DNA from: Geodermatophilus poikilotrophus
GTDB lineage: Bacteria; Actinomycetota; Actinomycetes; Mycobacteriales; Geodermatophilaceae
Direction of reading: 5' to 3'
Assembly: GCF_900111455.1 (NCBI RefSeq)
Contig: NZ_FOIE01000002.1
Location: 463,653 to 527,652 of the forward strand
DNA: 64,000 nt
The translations under genes were made by a program, and so were the position numbers. Shown here in pieces: positions 41,743 to 51,206 of the stretch. The notes below the pieces were generated by a model. It was not told the origin of the DNA, made no database searches, and worked only from the letters and a program-made list of their open reading frames with translations. Position 1 is the stretch's first letter; each line of letters begins with the position of its first letter.

Positions 41743-43892
41743 GCCCCCTGACCACCAGCGCGTTCGACCTCCCCGACCACCTCACCGCCAAGGCCGCCCC
41801 GGCGCTGATCGCCGGCGACGAGCAGCACTTCGCGGCCATCGCAGAGAGCCTCGGGCAGTCGATCGCCGACCTGTCCGACCGCCTCGACACCCAGCGGAGG
41901 GCGCCCGGCGGCACCGGCCAGGAGGCGCTCGACCGGGACCTGGAGGTGCACCGGCTGACCGCCCGCCTGCGTGCCCTGCGTCGCTTCGGTCTGGACCTGT
42001 GCCTCGGGCACTTCGTCCGCGAGGACGACCCCGAGCCCGTGTACGTCGGCCGGCTGGGCCTCACCGACAGCACGGGTCGCCGGCTCCTGGTGGACTGGCG
42101 CTCCCCCGCTGCCGAGCCGTTCTTCGGCGCGACCCACGGCAACCCGATGGGTCTGGCCAGCCGCCGCAGGTACCGGTGGTCCCGTGGCCGGGTCACCGAC
42201 TACTGGGACGAGGTGTTCACCGCCGACGGGTTCACCGGGCACGCCGCCGCGCTCGACGACCAGTCCGCCTTCATCGCCAGCCTGGGCAGCAGCCGCTCGC
42301 CCCGGATGCGCGACGTGCTCGGCACCATCCAGGCCGACCAGGACGCCATCATCCGCGCGGGGTCCCAGGGCGCCCTGGTCGTCGACGGCGGTCCGGGTAC
42401 CGGGAAGACCGTCGTCGCCCTGCACCGCACCGCCTACCTCCTCTACGCCGACCCCCGCCTCGGGCACCGCCGGGGTGGTGTGCTGTTCGTCGGCCCGCAC
42501 CAGCCCTACCTGGCATACGTGGCCGACGTGCTGCCCAGCCTCGGCGAGGAGGGCGTGCGGACGTGCACCCTGCGGGACCTGGTCCCCGAGGGAGCGGCGG
42601 CGGGGGTCGAGCCCGACCCGCACGTGGCCCTCCTGAAGTCGTCCGCGCAGATGGTCCGGGCGATCGAGACGGCCGTGCGGTTCTACGAGGAGCCGCCGAG
42701 GAAGAGGACGACGATCTCGACCCCGTGGGCCGACGTCCGGCTGAGCGTCGACGACTGGGCCGAGGCGTTCGAGGGACCCGATCCCGGTACACCGCACAAC
42801 GAGGCGCGGGACCAGGTCTGGGAGCAGCTGCTCACGATCCTGGTGGACGCGCACGACGACGAGGACGTGTCGCCCGGCCAGGTCCGCGCCGCGCTGCTGC
42901 AGGACGGGGAGCTGCGGACGGCCTTCGACCGCGCGTGGCCGCTGCTGGAGCCGACCGACCTCGTCGGCGACCTGTGGTCGGTGCCCGCCTACTTGCGGAA
43001 GTGCGCCCCCTGGCTCGGCGCCGACGACGTCCGGGCGCTGCAGCGCGCGGACGCCCGGGCCTGGACGGTGTCCGACCTGCCGCTCCTGGACGCCGCCCGG
43101 GAGCGGCTCGGCGACCCCGGGGCGTCCCGGCGCCGCCGCCGGCAGGAGGTCGCCGTCCTGCGCGAGCGCGAGCGCATGGCCGACGTCATCGACGAGCTGA
43201 TCGCGGCCGACGACTCCGAGCTGCTGCTGATGACGAGCCTGCGCCACCACGACCTCCGGGACGCTCTGGTCGACCAGGCCGCGCTGCCCACCGCCGACCC
43301 GGACCAGCTCGCCGGCCCGTTCGCCCACGTCGTCGTGGACGAGGCCCAGGAGCTGACCGACGCGGAGTGGCAGATGCTGCTGCTCCGCTGCCCGTCCCGG
43401 AGCCTCACCGTCGTCGGCGACCGCGCCCAGGCCAGGCACGGCTTCCCGGAGTCCTGGCAGGAACGGCTCGAGCGCATCGGACTCGACCGGATCACCCTGG
43501 CCTCGCTGACCATCAACTACCGGACGCCGGACGAGGTCATGGCGGAGGCCGAGCCGGTCATCCGGGCCGTGCTCCCGGACGCCAACGTGCCGACCTCCGT
43601 CCGCAGCAGCGGCGTCCCCGTCGTCCACGGGTCCGTCTCGGAGCGGGACGGGATCCTCGCCACCTGGCTCGCCGCGCACGCGGAGGGGACCGCCTGCGTC
43701 ATCGGCGACCCCGCGTTCCCGGCGACGTCCCGCGTCCGGTCGCTGACCCCGGTGCTGGCGAAGGGGCTCGAGTTCGACCTGGTGGTCCTCGTCGACCCCG
43801 AGGGGTTCGGTGAGGGCACCGAGGGAGCGGTCGACCGCTACGTCGCGATGACCCGCGCGACCCAGCAGCTCGTCGTCCTGACGAGCTCCTGA
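41739..43892 (+). CDS. helR: HelR-type RNA polymerase recycling ATPase (HelD family, rifamycin resistance)
   Basis: This 717-residue UvrD/HelD-like ATPase removes stalled or rifamycin-bound RNA polymerase and so confers rifamycin tolerance. Walker A is GGPGTGKT (about 217-224), the Walker B region is VVVDEAQELTDAEW near 530, and C-terminal SF1 motifs include INYRTPDEVM and VLAKGLEFDLVV. The N terminus has a coiled-coil segment (about 20-80) as in HelD secondary-channel arms. GTG at 41739 has CGGAG at good spacing. The RAE upstream supports HelR over a plain HelD or DNA helicase. Confidence 0.88.
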   Translation: MSPLTTSAFDLPDHLTAKAAPALIAGDEQHFAAIAESLGQSIADLSDRLDTQRRAPGGTGQEALDRDLEVHRLTARLRALRRFGLDLCLGHFVREDDPEPVYVGRLGLTDSTGRRLLVDWRSPAAEPFFGATHGNPMGLASRRRYRWSRGRVTDYWDEVFTADGFTGHAAALDDQSAFIASLGSSRSPRMRDVLGTIQADQDAIIRAGSQGALVVDGGPGTGKTVVALHRTAYLLYADPRLGHRRGGVLFVGPHQPYLAYVADVLPSLGEEGVRTCTLRDLVPEGAAAGVEPDPHVALLKSSAQMVRAIETAVRFYEEPPRKRTTISTPWADVRLSVDDWAEAFEGPDPGTPHNEARDQVWEQLLTILVDAHDDEDVSPGQVRAALLQDGELRTAFDRAWPLLEPTDLVGDLWSVPAYLRKCAPWLGADDVRALQRADARAWTVSDLPLLDAARERLGDPGASRRRRRQEVAVLRERERMADVIDELIAADDSELLLMTSLRHHDLRDALVDQAALPTADPDQLAGPFAHVVVDEAQELTDAEWQMLLLRCPSRSLTVVGDRAQARHGFPESWQERLERIGLDRITLASLTINYRTPDEVMAEAEPVIRAVLPDANVPTSVRSSGVPVVHGSVSERDGILATWLAAHAEGTACVIGDPAFPATSRVRSLTPVLAKGLEFDLVVLVDPEGFGEGTEGAVDRYVAMTRATQQLVVLTSS

Positions 43893-43964
43893 CGTCGGCC
43901 GGCACGACCGGCACCGGCATGCGGGCCGGTGTGCCGATCGTCGACGGGCGGGAGCCTGTCCGGC

Positions 43965-46301
43965 ATGACGACTCCTCCGGAGCCGCGCAGGGTCCCGCCG
44001 GCCGGGGTCCTCGCGCTCGTCGGGCTCCTGTCCGTCGCCGTCGTGTCGGTGCTGGTCCTCGCTCCCGCCCAGCCCCGTGGCCCGGGCGCTCCGGCGGCGG
44101 CGTTCAGCGCCGTCCGGGCGATCGACGAGCTCGAGCAGGTCGCCGTCGCCCCCCGCCCGGTCGGGTCGGTCGAGCACGCCAGGGTGCGCGACCACCTGCT
44201 GGCCACCCTCGACGCCCGCGGGTGGCGCACCGAGGTCCACCAGGCCGTCGGGGCCACCGACTTCGGCGAGCCCGGCACGCAACCGGTGGCGCTGGTGCGC
44301 AACGTCGTGGCGACCCTGCCGGGTACCGACCCCACGGGGACCGTGCTGCTCGCCGCCCACTACGACACGGTCGCCGCCTCGCCGGGGGCGGCCGACGACG
44401 GCCTGGGGATGGGGGTGCTGCTCGAGATCGCCCGGACCCTGACCGCCGAGGACGCCCCGCCACCTCGCAACGACGTCGTGGTCCTGCTCACCGACGCCGA
44501 GGAGGCCGGACTGCTGGGGTCCGAGGCCTTCACCCGCGAGCGTGCGGTCTCCCTCGGGACCACCGTGGTGCTCAACCACGAGGCGCGCGGCGCCTGGGGC
44601 ACGCCGACGACCTTCCGGACGACGTCGCCCAACGGCGCCCTGCTCGACGCCCTCGCCCGCGCCCCCGGGGCGATGGCGGAGTCCGCCTCCGAAGCGGCCT
44701 TCGAGGCCCTGCCCAACGACAGCGACCTCACCTCCTTCGCGGCGGCCGGGCTGCACGGGTTCGACACGGCCATCTCGGCCGGCGGAGCGCACTACCACTC
44801 GCCCGTCGACGACCTCGAGCACCTGAGCCCCGCATCGGTGCAGCAGATGGGCGAGGTCAGCCTCGCGGTGACCCGGCACCTCGCCGCCGCCGACCTGACG
44901 GCGGTCCCCCGCGGCGCCGAGCAGGTCGTGACCACCCTGCCGTGGGGGTTGCTGCGCTACCCGCAGGGGCTGGAGGCCCCCCTCGCGTTCGCCGCCCTCG
45001 CCGTCGCCGTCGTGGTGCTGGTCCTGCGCCGGCGTCGGCGAGCGCTGACCCTGCCCCGCACCGCCCTGGGCGCCCTGGGGGCGGTCGTGGCGCTCGCCGT
45101 GGCCGGCCTGGCCGGGTGGGGCGTGTGGTGGACCGCGCTCGCGATCGACCCCGGGCAGGCCTCCGCGGTGGTCGGGGAGCCGTACCGCCCCACGCTCTAC
45201 CAGGCGGCGGTCCTGCTGGCGGCGGTCGGTGCGGTGCTGTCGGTGGTGGGGCTGTTGCGCCGCTGGACGGGGCTCGACGCCGTGGCCGTCGGGGCGGTGG
45301 TCGTCCTCGCGGTCACGGGTGTCCTGGTCGCCCTCACCGTCCCGGGCGTCTCCGGGATGCTGGTGCTGCCGACCCTGTGCGCTGCCGCCGGGGCCGTCGT
45401 GCACGACCTCTCGCCACGCCGGTGGACCGGTCCGCGCGCCGCGGCGGTGCTCCTGGCGTCCGCGGCGGCCGCCGTGCTGCTGGGTCCCGGCGCCTGGCTC
45501 GGCTTCGACGTCGGCATGGGGTTGGGCGGGCCGTTCAGCGCCGTGCTCGCCGGGCTGCTCGTGCTCCTGGTGCTGCCGGTGGTGAGCCTCGCCTGGCCGC
45601 CACGGGCCGACCGACAGGGGGCTCGGCGAGCGGCCTGGCGGACGGCGGGGACGCCGGTGGCGCTGCTGGTCCTCGCGGCGGTGCTCACCGCAGCCGGGCT
45701 CGTCGTCAACCGCGAGGGCGCGACGCCACCGCGCCAGGAGCAGCTCCTCTACGGTCTCGACGCCGACACCGGCCAGGCGCTGTGGGCCTCCTGGCGGGAA
45801 CCACCCAGCGCGTGGAGCGCCTCGCTCCTGACCGAGCCGCCGGCCGCGCTCGACGACGTCCTCCCCCACACGGACGGGCGGGTGCTCGCGCACGGGCCGG
45901 CCCCGGCCGTGGCCCTGCCACCCCCCGAGGTCGCCGTCCTCTCCGACACACGGCGCGGCACCGACCGCGAGCTCGTCCTGCGGCTGCGTTCGGCGCGCGG
46001 CGCGCCCGCGGTGGGCCTGTGGGTGGACGCCGCCGGCGCCTCCGTGCGCGGGGCGCGCGTCGCCGGGCGCGACCTCCCGGTGCACGGGCCCCGCGGGCCC
46101 TGGGACCTCGGGTTCGTCCTCGAGGCGGTGCCGGCCGACGGCGTCGAGGTCCGCCTGCTGCTCGACCACCGTGCCGACCCCCTCGTCCTGCGGCTCGGCG
46201 ACCGCAGTGCCGACCTCGGCCTCGTGCCCGGGTCCGCCCCGCCGGACGGGCGCCTGCTCGTCACCCCGGAGCTGTGGGTGACGCGGACGGCCCGGCTGTG
46301 A
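43965..46301 (+). CDS. M28 family metallopeptidase with membrane domain (ERMP1-like)
   Basis: This 778-residue protein has an N-terminal membrane helix (about 15-36), an extracellular M28 zinc aminopeptidase domain and about eight further hydrophobic segments (about 340-590), then a C-terminal beta-rich domain. The di-zinc ligands and base are in LLAAHYDTV, GAADDGLGM, LTDAEEAGLLGS, NHEARG and AHYHSPVDD. The layout recalls eukaryotic ER metallopeptidase 1. ATG at 43965 is chosen; the ribosome-binding site is weak. The substrate is unknown. It follows helR by 72 bases on the same strand. Confidence 0.87.
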   Translation: MTTPPEPRRVPPAGVLALVGLLSVAVVSVLVLAPAQPRGPGAPAAAFSAVRAIDELEQVAVAPRPVGSVEHARVRDHLLATLDARGWRTEVHQAVGATDFGEPGTQPVALVRNVVATLPGTDPTGTVLLAAHYDTVAASPGAADDGLGMGVLLEIARTLTAEDAPPPRNDVVVLLTDAEEAGLLGSEAFTRERAVSLGTTVVLNHEARGAWGTPTTFRTTSPNGALLDALARAPGAMAESASEAAFEALPNDSDLTSFAAAGLHGFDTAISAGGAHYHSPVDDLEHLSPASVQQMGEVSLAVTRHLAAADLTAVPRGAEQVVTTLPWGLLRYPQGLEAPLAFAALAVAVVVLVLRRRRRALTLPRTALGALGAVVALAVAGLAGWGVWWTALAIDPGQASAVVGEPYRPTLYQAAVLLAAVGAVLSVVGLLRRWTGLDAVAVGAVVVLAVTGVLVALTVPGVSGMLVLPTLCAAAGAVVHDLSPRRWTGPRAAAVLLASAAAAVLLGPGAWLGFDVGMGLGGPFSAVLAGLLVLLVLPVVSLAWPPRADRQGARRAAWRTAGTPVALLVLAAVLTAAGLVVNREGATPPRQEQLLYGLDADTGQALWASWREPPSAWSASLLTEPPAALDDVLPHTDGRVLAHGPAPAVALPPPEVAVLSDTRRGTDRELVLRLRSARGAPAVGLWVDAAGASVRGARVAGRDLPVHGPRGPWDLGFVLEAVPADGVEVRLLLDHRADPLVLRLGDRSADLGLVPGSAPPDGRLLVTPELWVTRTARL

Positions 46302-46397
46302 GGACGACCCGGCCCGTCGACGCGTCGTGTCGGCCGCCGTCGACGCACCGCGGTGGATCGGCGCGAACGGGCTCCACCCCCGTGCCAGGCTCCGGGC

Positions 46398-46574
46398 ATG
46401 GCCTTCGACCTCCACCGCGCCGATGGCGAAGTGATCCGCTTCGGCAACGACGCCCGCTTCAGCTTCACCGCCACCGGTCACCTCGTCGTGTACGACGCCG
46501 CGGGCAACAAGACGCTGTTCAGCCACCACAGCTGGAACTGGCTGGAGGAGCCGGTCCCCCCGCCCGCGGAGTGA
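46398..46574 (+). CDS. Small conserved-looking protein of unknown function
   Basis: This 58-residue frame encodes a compact, aromatic-rich beta protein (FDLHRADGEVIRFGN, FSFTATGHLVVYDAAG, FSHHSWNWLEEP). Composition and G+C at third positions look coding. It lies between the M28 peptidase and the thioesterase on the same strand. I do not recognise a family. No signal peptide or membrane segment is present. Confidence 0.55.
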   Translation: MAFDLHRADGEVIRFGNDARFSFTATGHLVVYDAAGNKTLFSHHSWNWLEEPVPPPAE

Positions 46575-46688
46575 CCGACCTCGCCGGGCAGCCGCCTCCG
46601 CGCCCCGGCGCAGACCCCGGATCGGGTCCCGGCGGCTGACGGCCGGGGCGTGCGAGGCTCGGCGGGTCCCCGACGAGAGGTGGCCCGC

Positions 46689-47105
46689 GTGCCGTCCGAG
46701 ATCGAGACCGCCGCCCGCGTGCAGGGCGTCCTCGACATCCCGCTCAACCGGTTCCTGGGCATGCAGCTGCGCGACCCGGCGGACCCGTCCGCCGGCGTCT
46801 GGTTCCCCGTGGGCCCCAGTGCCCAGAACCAGGCGGCGGTGCTGCACGGCGGTGTGGTGACGACGCTGCTCGACACCGCGAGCTACCTCGCGCTCCTCCC
46901 CCAGCTGTCCGACGCCGAGCACGCGGTGACCCACGACCTCACGGTGTCGCTGCTCCGGCCGGTGGCCGCGGAGGAGCGCGTCGACGTCACCGCGACCGTG
47001 CTGCGCCGCGGCCGCGCGGTGGCGTTCATGCGCGCCGAGGCGACCGTGGGCGGCGAGCTCGTCGCCGCCGCCCAGGTCACCAAGAGCGTCGTCCGGCTGC
47101 GCTGA
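46689..47105 (+). CDS. PaaI-type hotdog thioesterase
   Basis: This 138-residue single-hotdog protein should hydrolyse acyl-CoA thioesters in the cytoplasm. The family segment is NQAAVLHGGVVTTLLDTA with the HGG turn; DLTVSLLRPVAAEERV is the second typical strand pair. GTG at 46689 follows GAGAGGTGGCCCGC. Its stop codon abuts the stop of the convergent dehydrogenase gene with no gap. The acyl substrate is unknown. Confidence 0.85.
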   Translation: MPSEIETAARVQGVLDIPLNRFLGMQLRDPADPSAGVWFPVGPSAQNQAAVLHGGVVTTLLDTASYLALLPQLSDAEHAVTHDLTVSLLRPVAAEERVDVTATVLRRGRAVAFMRAEATVGGELVAAAQVTKSVVRLR

Positions 47106-48395
47106 TCACCACAGGGACATCGACCGCCGGAAGATGCCGGCGATGTCGTCCTCGGTGACCTCGCGGGGACAGGTGGCCAGCAGCCGCTGCTGCTTCATCG
47201 TGCCCTCGACCAGGTCGTCGACGTCGGCCTCGCCGAAGCCGACCGCGCCCACGCCGTTGGGGATGTCGATGTCGCGCATCAGGTCCGTCAGCACCATGGG
47301 CAGGAAGTCGACCGCGTCCGTCGGCAGGCCGGCGTTCGGCGCCAGCAGCTGCGCCGCGCGGACGTGCCGGTCGGGCGCCGCCTCGAAGGTGAAGCGGAAG
47401 GCCTCCGGCGCGGTCAGCGCGACCGACATCCCGTGCGGCACCATCGGCTCGTCGGCCGGGTAGTCCTTGGGGTGGAAGTCCTTCACCTGGCCCGCGATCG
47501 GGTAGGCGTTGGCGTGCGGGATGTGCACGCCGGCGTTGCCGAAGCCCATGCCGGCGAAGGTCGCCGCCATCGACATGTCGGTGCGTGCCTGCACGTCGTC
47601 CCCGTGCCGCACCGCTCGCCGGAAGGAGCCGGCCAGCAGGGTGAGCGCCTTCTCCGACCACATGTCCGAGATGGGGTTCGAGCCGCAGTAGGGCACCCGC
47701 GCCTCGGGCGTCTTGTGCTCGTAGGTCGTGTACCAGCGCGCCGTGTAGCTCTCCAGGGCGTGGCAGAGGATGTCCATGCCCGACGCCGCGGTCACCCCGG
47801 GCGGCTGGGTCAGCGTGAGGTCCGGGTCGATCACGGCCAGGGTCGGGCGCAGCATCGCGTGGCTGATGCCGGTCTTCACCCGCGCCGCGATGACGTCCAT
47901 GACGCAGATCGTGGTGCTCTCCGAGCCGGTGCCCGTCGTCGTCGGGACGGCGATGAGCGGCTTCAGCGGCTTCGACGGCGCCTGCCCCTTCCCCACCGGC
48001 GCGTTGACGTAGTCCAGGAGCTCGCCGGGGTTGGTGGTCAGCAGGTCGATCGCCTTGGCCGTGTCGATGCTCGACCCGCCACCGACGGCGACGAAGGCGT
48101 CCCAGGGCCCGGTCGAGCGGGCCTCCTCGATGGCGGCGACGAGGCTGACGTCGGTCGGCTCGACGTGCACGCCGTCGTAGACCCGCGCCTCGATGCCGAA
48201 CTGCCCCATCTGGTCGGCCACCCGCTGCGGGATGCCGGTGGCCGCGAGCCCCGTGTCGGTGACCACCAGCACCCGCTGCACGCCGTACCGGCTCAGGTCG
48301 TGACCGATCTCGTCGGAGGCCCCGCTCCCGAACTTCAGCAGCGGCGCCCCGTAGGTGAAGACGGACTCGGGGTTGGCGGGCGAGACGGTGCTCAT
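47106..48395 (-). CDS. Hydroxyacid-oxoacid transhydrogenase (iron-containing ADH, ADHFE1-like)
   Basis: This 429-residue iron-dependent alcohol dehydrogenase most resembles the HOT/ADHFE1 branch, which oxidises 4-hydroxybutyrate to succinic semialdehyde while reducing 2-oxoglutarate. Branch landmarks are VPYCGSNPISDMWSEKAL and FAGMGFGNAGVHIPHANAYP. The dinucleotide motif is GGGSSIDTAKA and the metal histidines include DILCHALESY and NAGVHIPHAN. The ATG at 48395 has AGAGGGACGTC upstream. It is divergent from the cyclase gene across 156 bases, suggesting a shared regulated promoter. Confidence 0.85.
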   Translation of the reverse strand: MSTVSPANPESVFTYGAPLLKFGSGASDEIGHDLSRYGVQRVLVVTDTGLAATGIPQRVADQMGQFGIEARVYDGVHVEPTDVSLVAAIEEARSTGPWDAFVAVGGGSSIDTAKAIDLLTTNPGELLDYVNAPVGKGQAPSKPLKPLIAVPTTTGTGSESTTICVMDVIAARVKTGISHAMLRPTLAVIDPDLTLTQPPGVTAASGMDILCHALESYTARWYTTYEHKTPEARVPYCGSNPISDMWSEKALTLLAGSFRRAVRHGDDVQARTDMSMAATFAGMGFGNAGVHIPHANAYPIAGQVKDFHPKDYPADEPMVPHGMSVALTAPEAFRFTFEAAPDRHVRAAQLLAPNAGLPTDAVDFLPMVLTDLMRDIDIPNGVGAVGFGEADVDDLVEGTMKQQRLLATCPREVTEDDIAGIFRRSMSLW

Positions 48396-48551
48396 GACGT
48401 CCCTCTCTGCGGTTCGGACGGCGGTCGGCGCGGTGCTCGGTTGCACCGAATGTCGCACGCCGGTTGTGGTGGCCACCACAGCGGCGACATCATCCACGGC
48501 ACCGCCCCGCCCGTCCGCGCGACGGCGCATCTCCCAGCCCAGGAGGCACAC

Positions 48552-49511
48552 GTGACCGACACCCCCGCCCCCGACCTGACCGAGCTCCTCGAGGACTCGC
48601 CGACCAACTGGGGCAAGTGGGGGGACGACGACGAGGTCGGCTCGCTGAACTACCTGGGGCCCGAGCAGGTGCTCGCCGCCGCCCGGCTGGTCACCTCGGG
48701 CAAGGTCTTCACCCTGCAGCGGCTGATCGGCGACCCCAAGGGCGACCCGGTCTGGCCCGGCCGGACGCCGGCCGAGCGGACCCAGATCCTCGACGAGTCG
48801 ACCTGGGACTCCCCCGACGCCCCGCAGTTCCCCGGCGGCCTGCACTACGCCGACGACAAGATCAACGCCTTCCTCCAGGGCTCCACGCAGTACGACGGGC
48901 TGGGCCACGTCTGGTACGGCGGGAAGATCTGGAACGGCTACGACGCCCGCACGACCATCGGTGGCCTGGACAAGGCCAGCGTCGAGCCGATCGCCCAGCG
49001 CGGCGTCGTCGGCCGGGCGGTGCTGCTGGACATGGCGCGCTTCCGCGGGAAGGACACCCTCGACAAGGGCGAGACCTTCACCCACGAGGACCTCGAGGCC
49101 TGCGCGAGGGCGCAGGGCGTGGAGATCCAGAAGCGGGACATCCTGCTCATCCGGACCAACTTCCTGCAGCTGTTCTTCGAGCAGGGCGAGGCCTTCTACG
49201 AGGGCTTCAACGAGCCGGGCCTGGTCTACAGCCCCGAGCTCGTGCGGTGGTTCCAGGACATGGAGATCCCCAACCTGGTCACCGACACGATCGCCAACGA
49301 GGTGACCTTCGACCCCGACACGGGGGTCGCCCTGGTCCTGCACAACGCGCTGATGCGCAACCTCGGGGTCACGCTGACCGAGATCGCCGACCTCGAGCAG
49401 CTCGCCGCCGACTGCGCCGAGGACGGCCGGTACGCCGTCCTCTACGTGGCCGCGCCGCTCAAGGTCGCCAAGGGCAGCGGCTCCCCGGTCAACCCCGTCG
49501 TCATCAAGTAG
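48552..49511 (+). CDS. Cyclase family protein (kynurenine-formamidase-like metal hydrolase)
   Basis: This 319-residue protein belongs to the cyclase (PF04199) superfamily of metal-dependent amide or lactone hydrolases. The usual HxGTHxDxPxH motif is replaced by a TQYDGLGHVWYGG segment, a variant seen in part of the family. WGDDDEVGSLNYL near the N terminus and LLIRTNFLQ are typical. GTG at 48552 is preceded by AGGAGGCACAC. An acyl-CoA ligase follows after seven bases, so it is the first gene of a catabolic operon. Substrate unknown. Confidence 0.83.
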   Translation: MTDTPAPDLTELLEDSPTNWGKWGDDDEVGSLNYLGPEQVLAAARLVTSGKVFTLQRLIGDPKGDPVWPGRTPAERTQILDESTWDSPDAPQFPGGLHYADDKINAFLQGSTQYDGLGHVWYGGKIWNGYDARTTIGGLDKASVEPIAQRGVVGRAVLLDMARFRGKDTLDKGETFTHEDLEACARAQGVEIQKRDILLIRTNFLQLFFEQGEAFYEGFNEPGLVYSPELVRWFQDMEIPNLVTDTIANEVTFDPDTGVALVLHNALMRNLGVTLTEIADLEQLAADCAEDGRYAVLYVAAPLKVAKGSGSPVNPVVIK

Positions 49512-49518
49512 GACCGCC

Positions 49519-51171
49519 GTGAGCACATACGACGACCGCCCCTGGCTCGCCCGCTACGGGGACCAGCCGGCGGACTACGACATCGAGTTCGACGACGCCC
49601 TGAGCATGTTCCGCGCCGGGCTGGCGCGGGACCCCTCGGGCGACGCCCTGCGGTACTTCGACGGCGTCCTCAGCCGCCAGGAGCTCGACGAGCTCAGCGA
49701 CGGCCTGGCCGCCGGCCTGCTGGCCAACGGGTTCGCACCCGGCGACCGGCTGGCGGTCTACCTGCAGAACGTCCCGCAGTTCGTCATCGCGATGGTGGCC
49801 GCCTGGAAGGCCGGCGGCGTCATGGTGTCGATCAACCCGATGAGCCGGGCCCGCGAGCTGTCCTACCTGCTCAAGGACTCCAGGGCCACCGTCCTCGTCG
49901 CCCTGGAGTCGCTGTACGACCAGGTCGCCCGGGACGTCGTGCCGGACACCGACGTCCGGCTGGTGCTGACGACCAGCGAGCTGGAGTTCCAGACGCGCAA
50001 CGACGAACGGCTGTTCGCCGGGGTGGGCCGGCAGCGTTCCGAGGGGACGACGGACCTCGCCGGGTTCGTCGCCGAGCACCGGGGGCAGCCGCTGCCGCCG
50101 GTGCAGCTGGGCCCGGACGACGTCGCGTTCCTGACCTACACCTCGGGGACGACGGGGGTGCCCAAGGGCGCCATGAACACCCACCGGAACGTCGTCTTCA
50201 CCGCGCAGGTCTACCGCGACTGGGTGCGGGCCGGGCGGGACGGCGCCATCTTCGCCATCGCCCCGCTGTTCCACATCACCGGGCTGATCGGGCACATCGC
50301 GGTCAGCATGCTGGCCCCCGCGCCGCTGGTGCTGGCCTACCGGTTCGAGCCGCAGGTCGTCCTGGACGCCTTCCTCGAGCACCGGCCGACGTTCACCATC
50401 GGCGCGATCACCGCGTTCACCGCCCTGCTCAACGCACCGGGGATGACCGCGGACCACTTCGCGTCGTTCACGTCGATCTACTCCGGCGGTGCCGCGATCT
50501 CCCCGACCGCCGAGCGGCGGTTCCTCGAGGCCACCGGCAAGCAGGTGCACAACGCCTACGGCCTGACCGAGACGACCTCGCCCATGACGGTCACCCCCTT
50601 CGGCTCGCCGTCCCCGGTCGACCCCAACTCGGGGGCGCTGTCGGTCGGCGTCCCGGCGCCCAACACGATCGTGCGCATCCAGGACGACGACGGGAAGGAC
50701 CTCCCGCTGGGCGAGGTGGGCGAGATCGTCGCCGACGGACCGCAGGTGGTCGCCGGCTACTGGGGCAAACCGGAGGAGACCGCCGCCAACCTGCCCGGCG
50801 GTGCACTCCGGAGCGGCGACGTCGGCTTCATGGACCCCGGGGGCTGGGTGTTCATCGTCGACCGCAAGAAGGACATGATCAACGCGTCGGGCTACAAGGT
50901 GTGGCCGCGCGAGGTGGAGGACGTCCTCGCCGAGCACCCGGCGGTCCGCGAGTCGGCGGTCGTGGGCATCCCGGACGAGAAGCGCGGCGAGACGGTCAAG
51001 GCCTTCGTCAGCCTCGTGCCCGGCGCGGACGCCACCCCCGAGGAGCTCATCGCGCACTGCAAGGATCGCATGGCGGCCTACAAGTACCCGCGCAGCGTCG
51101 TCCTGGTCGACGAGCTGCCGAAGACGGTCACCGGCAAGATCCTCCGCCGCGAGCTGCGCGGAGGCTCCTGA
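49519..51171 (+). CDS. AMP-forming acyl-CoA ligase
   Basis: This 550-residue ANL-family enzyme activates a carboxylic acid to its CoA thioester with ATP. The P-loop is TYTSGTTGVPKGA, followed by HNAYGLTET, the RSGDVGF segment and the C-terminal catalytic lysine in KTVTGKILRREL. The length and KYPRSVVLVDELPKT fit medium/long-chain or aromatic acid ligases. It starts seven bases after the cyclase gene and is followed by an amino-acid permease. The acid is unknown; the context suggests the product of the cyclase/transhydrogenase pathway. Confidence 0.92.
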   Translation: MSTYDDRPWLARYGDQPADYDIEFDDALSMFRAGLARDPSGDALRYFDGVLSRQELDELSDGLAAGLLANGFAPGDRLAVYLQNVPQFVIAMVAAWKAGGVMVSINPMSRARELSYLLKDSRATVLVALESLYDQVARDVVPDTDVRLVLTTSELEFQTRNDERLFAGVGRQRSEGTTDLAGFVAEHRGQPLPPVQLGPDDVAFLTYTSGTTGVPKGAMNTHRNVVFTAQVYRDWVRAGRDGAIFAIAPLFHITGLIGHIAVSMLAPAPLVLAYRFEPQVVLDAFLEHRPTFTIGAITAFTALLNAPGMTADHFASFTSIYSGGAAISPTAERRFLEATGKQVHNAYGLTETTSPMTVTPFGSPSPVDPNSGALSVGVPAPNTIVRIQDDDGKDLPLGEVGEIVADGPQVVAGYWGKPEETAANLPGGALRSGDVGFMDPGGWVFIVDRKKDMINASGYKVWPREVEDVLAEHPAVRESAVVGIPDEKRGETVKAFVSLVPGADATPEELIAHCKDRMAAYKYPRSVVLVDELPKTVTGKILRRELRGGS

Positions 51172-51206
51172 CCGACAGTCCCTGGTCCGACCGCGAGGGG
51201 GAACGG

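Noticed and set aside
41739..43892. UvrD/PcrA DNA helicase
   Set aside because: The order of motifs, the N-terminal coiled coil and the upstream rifamycin-associated element fit HelR/HelD better than a DNA-repair helicase.
41622..46934. A 1770-codon minus-strand open frame opposite helR and the M28 peptidase
   Set aside because: Its product is low-complexity Arg/Gly/Val/Asp with no domains, and it is antisense to two well-supported genes. It is a by-product of high G+C at third codon positions.
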